Assembly: GCF_001528665.1 (NCBI RefSeq)
Contig: NZ_BBYJ01000023.1
Location: forward strand, 1 to 64,000
DNA length: 64,000 nucleotides
Origin: Microtetraspora malaysiensis
GTDB taxonomy: Bacteria; Actinomycetota; Actinomycetes; Streptosporangiales; Streptosporangiaceae
Direction: 5' to 3'
Shown piece by piece: positions 60,415 through 64,000 of this stretch (position 1 is its first letter; each line of letters starts with the position of its first letter). The notes beneath the pieces are model-generated. The model saw nothing but the letters and a program-made list of their open reading frames with translations, was not told where the DNA came from and made no database searches. The translations under genes were made by a program, and so were the position numbers.

Positions 60415-61128
60415 GTGACCGGAAGAACCGCCCGCATCCTGGTGGTCGACGACGACCCGATGGTGGCCGAGGTCGTCGCCCGCTTCCTGGAACGCGACGG
60501 ACACGTCGTGGAGTGCGCGGGCGACGGCGCCGAGGCGCTGGAGCGGGCGCTCGCGGACCCGCCCGACCTGCTCGTCCTCGACCTCGCCCTGTCCGGGGCG
60601 GATGGCCTGCGGCTCTGCGGACGGCTCCGCGAGCACGACCGCGAGCACGGACGCGGCCCGACTCCGGTGATCATGCTCACCACTCTCGGCGCCGAGATCG
60701 ACCGCGTGGTCGGTCTGGAGACCGGCGCCGACGACTACGTGACGAAGCCGTTCAGCCCCCGGGAGCTCGCGCTGCGGGTGCAGGCCGTGCTGCGCCGTAC
60801 CGGGGCGGTGGCGCCCCTGGGCGCCGGCGTGCTCGCCGACGGCGACCTCGTCCTCGACGTCGGCACCCATGAGGTACGGCTCGCGGGCAGGGAGGTCGAC
60901 CTGACCGCGCGGGAGTTCGACCTGCTCGCCCACCTGCTGCGCAACCCCCGTCAGGTGTTCAGCAGGAGCGCGCTGCTCAACCAGGTGTGGGGCTGGTCCT
61001 TCGGCGACTCCTCGACCGTCACCGTGCATGTGCGCAGGCTGAGGGAGAAGGTCGAGACCGACCCCGCCGAGCCGCGGCGCATCGTCACCGTGTGGGGCGT
61101 GGGCTACCGGTACGAGCCCGTCGGCTGA
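60415..61128 (+). CDS. OmpR/PhoB-family response regulator
   Basis: A 237-aa regulator. Receiver domain: VVDDDPMVAEVV, Asp56 in LLVLDLALS, Thr in MLTTLG, Lys in DYVTKPFSP. Winged helix at about 135-235: VDLTAREFDLLAHLLRNPRQ, VTVHVRRLREKVETDP, VWGVGYRYE. There is no kinase directly beside it; the PAS-GAF kinase at 57730 is the closest candidate. The start is GTG 60415. Confidence 0.92.
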   Translation: MTGRTARILVVDDDPMVAEVVARFLERDGHVVECAGDGAEALERALADPPDLLVLDLALSGADGLRLCGRLREHDREHGRGPTPVIMLTTLGAEIDRVVGLETGADDYVTKPFSPRELALRVQAVLRRTGAVAPLGAGVLADGDLVLDVGTHEVRLAGREVDLTAREFDLLAHLLRNPRQVFSRSALLNQVWGWSFGDSSTVTVHVRRLREKVETDPAEPRRIVTVWGVGYRYEPVG

Positions 61129-61163
61129 GCCTGGGAGTCGGCCAGGAGCCGGTCAGGGGCCGA

Positions 61164-61544
61164 TCAGGAGAACGCGTCGTACATCGCGCGAAATGTCGGG
61201 CAGGGCCACCGCCACATGCAACTGCGGCAGCGCAGGATGGGGTTGGCGGTGTCGCTGGTGATGCCGCCCGCGTCCCTCGGCTGGTGGAGGTCGATCAGCC
61301 GGATGCCCAGCTCGGACAGGCTCAGCAGCTCCTCGCGCGCGGCGGCGAGGAATTCGAGGTCCTCCCCGGCCAGCCGCGCCGTGACCGGGACGTACCCCTC
61401 GCGGTTGATGAGCGCCTGGAGGTGTCCGGTGCCGTCGCGCCACGAGGTCGCCTTCTCGGTGCGGATCTGGATGGCCTCCAGCCGCTCGCGCAGCAGCCGT
61501 CGCTGCGGATCCTCGGGGGGTTCCATGCCTGCTGCGCCTGACAC
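61164..61544 (-). CDS. Conserved actinobacterial protein with Cys-rich C-terminus
   Basis: A 126-aa protein: an N-terminal helix QRRLLRERLEAIQIRTEKAT, a middle RDGTGHLQALINREGYVPVT and a C-terminal ILRCRSCMWRWPCPTFRAMY with three Cys that could bind metal (CxxC...C). Not a known enzyme family to me. GTG 61544 follows AAGGGA at 5 bp spacing; ATG 61526 is an alternative. Confidence 0.65.
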   Translation of the reverse strand: MSGAAGMEPPEDPQRRLLRERLEAIQIRTEKATSWRDGTGHLQALINREGYVPVTARLAGEDLEFLAAAREELLSLSELGIRLIDLHQPRDAGGITSDTANPILRCRSCMWRWPCPTFRAMYDAFS

Positions 61545-61699
61545 ACTCGTCCCTTCGCCCCAAGCCGGGTGTCGCTTTCCGTCAAGCTTCCCGCACCGCG
61601 CGTTTCTGTGAGGGCGGAATCGGGGACAAAGCGCGGACGACTCTTCGGTTAGCCTGGGGGAACGTGACCCCAGGCCGGTACGGCGCTAGTGTGCGCGCT

Positions 61700-62041
61700 G
61701 TGGAGCTCAAAGTCGCGACGCAAACCCATGCTGGCCAGGCCATTATGGCTATTGTCGGCGAAATCGACCTATATACCGCGCCTCGCCTACAGGCGGAATT
61801 CACCCGCCTGCTGGAGACCGGGCCGGAGCGAGTGGTGATCGACATGTCGGGAGTGGAGTTCTGTGACTCCACCGGCATGAACGTGTTGCTCTCCGCTCTC
61901 AAGCGGCTGCGCGAGCGCGGCGGCATCCTCGAGGTGGCCTCACCTCGCCCCGCCGTACGGAAGATCCTCCAGGTCACCGGCCTGGACTCGGTCTTCACCG
62001 TCCATGAGAGCGTCCCTGCGGAGGTGGCCGAATTTCTATGA
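61700..62041 (+). CDS. STAS-domain anti-sigma-factor antagonist (BldG/RsbV-like)
   Basis: A protein of about 113 aa: VELKVATQTHAGQAIMAIVG, EIDLYTAPRLQAEF, then VVIDMSGVEFCDSTGMNVLL with the DSTG phospho-acceptor site. In BldG/RsbV proteins phosphorylation of this Ser by an RsbW-type kinase prevents binding. The likely kinase is the ATPase at 59702. Starts are uncertain: GTG 61700 fits the family, while GTG 61664 has GGGGGA upstream. The stop overlaps the next start (ATGA). Confidence 0.88.
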   Translation: MELKVATQTHAGQAIMAIVGEIDLYTAPRLQAEFTRLLETGPERVVIDMSGVEFCDSTGMNVLLSALKRLRERGGILEVASPRPAVRKILQVTGLDSVFTVHESVPAEVAEFL

Positions 62042-62787
62042 GTGACCTGGTGGAGCGGCCTGCGGACACCGCGGTCATCATCCCGGCCAAGGATGAGGCC
62101 GATCGGATCGGAGCCACGGTCGCCGCGGCGATGCGGCTTCCGGGGGTCGACCTCGTCGTCGTCGTCGACGACGGCTCGACCGACGAGACCGGCCGGGTGG
62201 CCAGGGCCGCCGGGGCCCGTGTCGTACGGCACAGCCGGAACGCCGGCAAGGCCTCGGCCATGGAGAGCGGGGCCGAGGCCGTGCGCCTCCTGGACGAGGA
62301 GACGCCTCGGCACCTGCTGTTCCTGGACGCCGACCTGGGCGAGACCGCCCAGCAGGCCGCTCCCCTCATCGCGCCCGTCCGTGCCGGGACGGCCGACATG
62401 ACCATCGCCGTCTTCGCCACCAGGGTGAAGCTCGGCGGCCACGGCATCGTGGTACGGCTGGCCCGCGACGGCATCAAGCGGGCCACCGGTTTCGACGCGA
62501 CCCAGCCGCTCAACGGCCAGCGCTGCCTGACCCGGGCCGCGTTCGACGCGGCGCTTCCGCTCGCCCGCGGGTTCGGCGTGGAGACCGGACTGACGATCGA
62601 CCTGATCCGCAAGGGGTTCCGGGTGCAGGAGGTCGAGGTCGAGATGGCGCACCGGGCCACCGGCGACGACTGGAGGTCCCAGCTTCACCGGGCCAAGCAG
62701 CTCAGAGACGTCGGCTGGGCCCTGGCCGCCAGAGAACCGGCCGTCATGAAGGGAACCGACGCCATCCTCCGGACCATCCGGAGCTGA
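62038..62787 (+). CDS. Family 2 glycosyltransferase
   Basis: A 249-aa GT-A enzyme: VIIPAKDEADRIGATVAAAM, then VVVVDDGSTDETGRVARAAG (nucleotide-binding), HLLFLDADLGE (DxD). It resembles glycosyltransferases that work on phospho- or lipid-linked acceptors; donor unknown. It is coupled by ATGA to the STAS gene, an unusual pairing, and followed by a MptB-like gene. Confidence 0.85.
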   Translation: MSDLVERPADTAVIIPAKDEADRIGATVAAAMRLPGVDLVVVVDDGSTDETGRVARAAGARVVRHSRNAGKASAMESGAEAVRLLDEETPRHLLFLDADLGETAQQAAPLIAPVRAGTADMTIAVFATRVKLGGHGIVVRLARDGIKRATGFDATQPLNGQRCLTRAAFDAALPLARGFGVETGLTIDLIRKGFRVQEVEVEMAHRATGDDWRSQLHRAKQLRDVGWALAAREPAVMKGTDAILRTIRS

Positions 62788-62795
62788 CCGGCCCC

Positions 62796-62810
62796 GGATC
62801 GGATCGGATC
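62796..62810. repeat. Three tandem GGATC units
   Basis: GGATC GGATC GGATC followed by GGAGG, just after the glycosyltransferase stop. A short simple repeat in non-coding DNA. Confidence 0.8.
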
Positions 62811-62880
62811 GGAGGCCGGAGCCCGCGGACGCGTCTCCGGGCTGACCAGCCGTGATCGGCTCCGATCGGAGTCGGCCCGG

Positions 62881-62889
62881 TTGTCCACA
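62881..62889 (+). promoter_or_regulatory. Exact DnaA box match
   Basis: TTGTCCACA matches the Streptomyces consensus DnaA box exactly, 42 bp upstream of the mannosyltransferase start. A single box of this kind can be chance, but it joins other boxes at 32.15-32.21 kb and 48.99 kb. Confidence 0.45.
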
Positions 62890-62930
62890 GCCTCTACGGG
62901 AACGTGCCTCGGCTGTGATGAAATTCGGGG

Positions 62931-64000
62931 GTGAATCGGGAGAGCGCGCGGTGGTCCGCCACGCTGATCGCGCCGGCCTTCGTCGCCGGGGCGATCCTGC
63001 TGACGATCGTCATCGCCGCTCTCGGCCCCTCGGCGATGGTCCCGCCGCTTCCGGGCCCCGGCGGGCAGCCGCCGTACTCCCTTGACCTGCGGCCCGACGG
63101 GCATCTCGTCGTGGCGCTCGCGGCGGTCGCCGTCGTGGGCGGCGCGATCGGGCTCGTCGCCGGGCTCTACGGCCTTCGCCGCCACGCCGCTCCCGATGTC
63201 CGCCGCACCCGCCTGCTGGTCGCGGCCGGGTGCCTGGCGGCGGGCGTGCTGGCGTTCCTACCGCCGGTCGGGTCGGCCGACCACCTGAACTACGCCGCCT
63301 ACGGGCGGATCGCCGTCCTCGGCCTCGATCCGTACGTCACCGTGCCGTCGGCGGTGCCGCACGACCCGGTGGCCGGGGCGGTGGAGGAGTGGCGCAACAC
63401 GCCGAGTGTCTACGGCCCGGTGGCGACGGGGGTGCAGGCCCTCGCCAGCTGGGTCGGCGGCGATTCGGTGCGGCTGACGGTCTTCGTGCTGACCCTGGTC
63501 AACGCCGCCGCGTTCGTCGCCACCGCGCTGCTGCTGCACCGGGTCACCCGCGGCGACCCCAGGCGGCAGCGCCGCGCCGCGCTGCTGTGGGCGGTGAACC
63601 CGCTCGTCGTCTACCAGCTGGCCGCGGGGATGCACGTGGACACGCTGGCCGTGGCCTTCGTGGTCGCCGCCCTGGTCGTGGAGTCGGGGGTGCTCCTCGG
63701 GCTCGGCATCGCGGTCAAGGTGACCGTCGGCCTGGTCGCGCTCGGGCCCGCCTGGCGACATCGGCGCGATCCGCGCCGGCTGCTGCTGATCGCGGGCTCG
63801 GCCATCCTGACCGTGGCGGTGGCGTACTGGCTGGCCGGGCCGCACGCGCTCGACCAGGTGCTGAACGCGAGCAAGTCGGTGTCGTTCGCCACTCCCTGGA
63901 AGCTGGTGCAGCGGGCGCTCCAGGCCGTGTTCGACGACGGCGCCTACCGCGCCTGGATCCAGACCGGGTCGCTGCTCCTCATGGTCGTGCTCTCCTGGCT
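62931..64000 (+). CDS. Polyprenol-phosphomannose-dependent mannosyltransferase, MptB-like (partial)
   Basis: At least 356 codons, open to the window edge. Many hydrophobic helices (LIAPAFVAGAILLTIVIAAL, VALAAVAVVGGAIGLVAGLY) and the motif SADHLNYAAYGRIAVLGLDP fit GT-C enzymes of the MptB (alpha-1,6 mannosyltransferase) family, with WAVNPLVVYQLAAGMHVDTL further on. It would extend lipomannan-like chains on the outer membrane face. The start is GTG 62931; no strong ribosome site. The C-terminus is missing from the window. Confidence 0.8.
   Translation, partial: MNRESARWSATLIAPAFVAGAILLTIVIAALGPSAMVPPLPGPGGQPPYSLDLRPDGHLVVALAAVAVVGGAIGLVAGLYGLRRHAAPDVRRTRLLVAAGCLAAGVLAFLPPVGSADHLNYAAYGRIAVLGLDPYVTVPSAVPHDPVAGAVEEWRNTPSVYGPVATGVQALASWVGGDSVRLTVFVLTLVNAAAFVATALLLHRVTRGDPRRQRRAALLWAVNPLVVYQLAAGMHVDTLAVAFVVAALVVESGVLLGLGIAVKVTVGLVALGPAWRHRRDPRRLLLIAGSAILTVAVAYWLAGPHALDQVLNASKSVSFATPWKLVQRALQAVFDDGAYRAWIQTGSLLLMVVLSW

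Overview
The window is high-GC DNA (third codon positions almost all G or C, frequent GTG starts, ATGA/GTGA stop-start overlaps) from an actinobacterium. The core cluster crgA-pabA-pknB-pknA-pbpA-rodA-pstP-fhaB-fhaA next to a tRNA-Leu(CAG) gene (32.2-42.1 kb) is the conserved growth and division locus that lies near oriC in Actinobacteria. The gene style (CU044_5270-type sigma partners, permease-prefix/PadR pair, GPP34, LCP, HelD) suggests a filamentous actinomycete, perhaps of the Streptosporangiales. That placement is inference.

Layout. 0-6.3 kb: a DUF4097 gene and a serine hydrolase, then a gene-poor accessory stretch. It holds a decayed second serine hydrolase, a tRNA 3'-end scar with an integrase tail, a lone PIN protein, ribbon-helix-helix and SARP fragments, a proline iminopeptidase, a frameshifted fragment and an orphan Imm21-type immunity gene. 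6.3-10.3 kb: two sigma-factor/membrane-partner pairs on the minus strand around an IS3 remnant. 10.4-20.9 kb: single metabolic and regulatory genes (TipA-type MerR, a secreted 5'-nucleotidase C-domain-like protein, Rrf2-NIPSNAP with shared operators, NUDIX, MazG-like, a frameshifted Tat-exported KstD-like flavoprotein, DUF72). 21-23.3 kb: a divergent MFS exporter/TetR pair around a perfect 42-bp palindrome. 23.4-30.6 kb: ArsB/NhaD-type transporter with a CBS protein, a NarL-type two-component system and an RNA-polymerase-associated HelD-type helicase.

30.7-42.1 kb: cyclophilin, rhomboid protease, CrgA, PabA and the Ser/Thr kinase-phosphatase-peptidoglycan operon. Five genes from fhaB to pknA are joined by 4-nt overlaps, which ties phosphosignalling (PknA, PknB, PstP, FhaA, FhaB) to wall synthesis (PbpA, RodA). 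DnaA-box matches sit beside crgA. 42.5-50.8 kb: MFS transporter, two CNNM/CBS membrane proteins, an LCP ligase, GPP34, TenA and an Fpg/Nei glycosylase.

50.8-57.6 kb: a PadR regulator divergent from an unusually short cydAB pair, a rhodanese, a repeat-rich spacer, a TPP riboswitch in front of a CytX-type transporter, a lipase-like protein lacking its nucleophile serine, and Ogt. 57.7-64 kb: a PAS-GAF-PAS histidine kinase, an anti-sigma-type ATPase, a 55-aa membrane protein, an OmpR-type regulator, a STAS antagonist coupled to a glycosyltransferase, and a MptB-like mannosyltransferase cut by the window edge. I see no CRISPR array, no complete insertion sequence and no biosynthetic cluster. The most unusual items are the short cydAB, the nucleophile-less lipase, the secreted 5'-nucleotidase C-domain without its catalytic half, the 42-bp palindrome and the integration scar.
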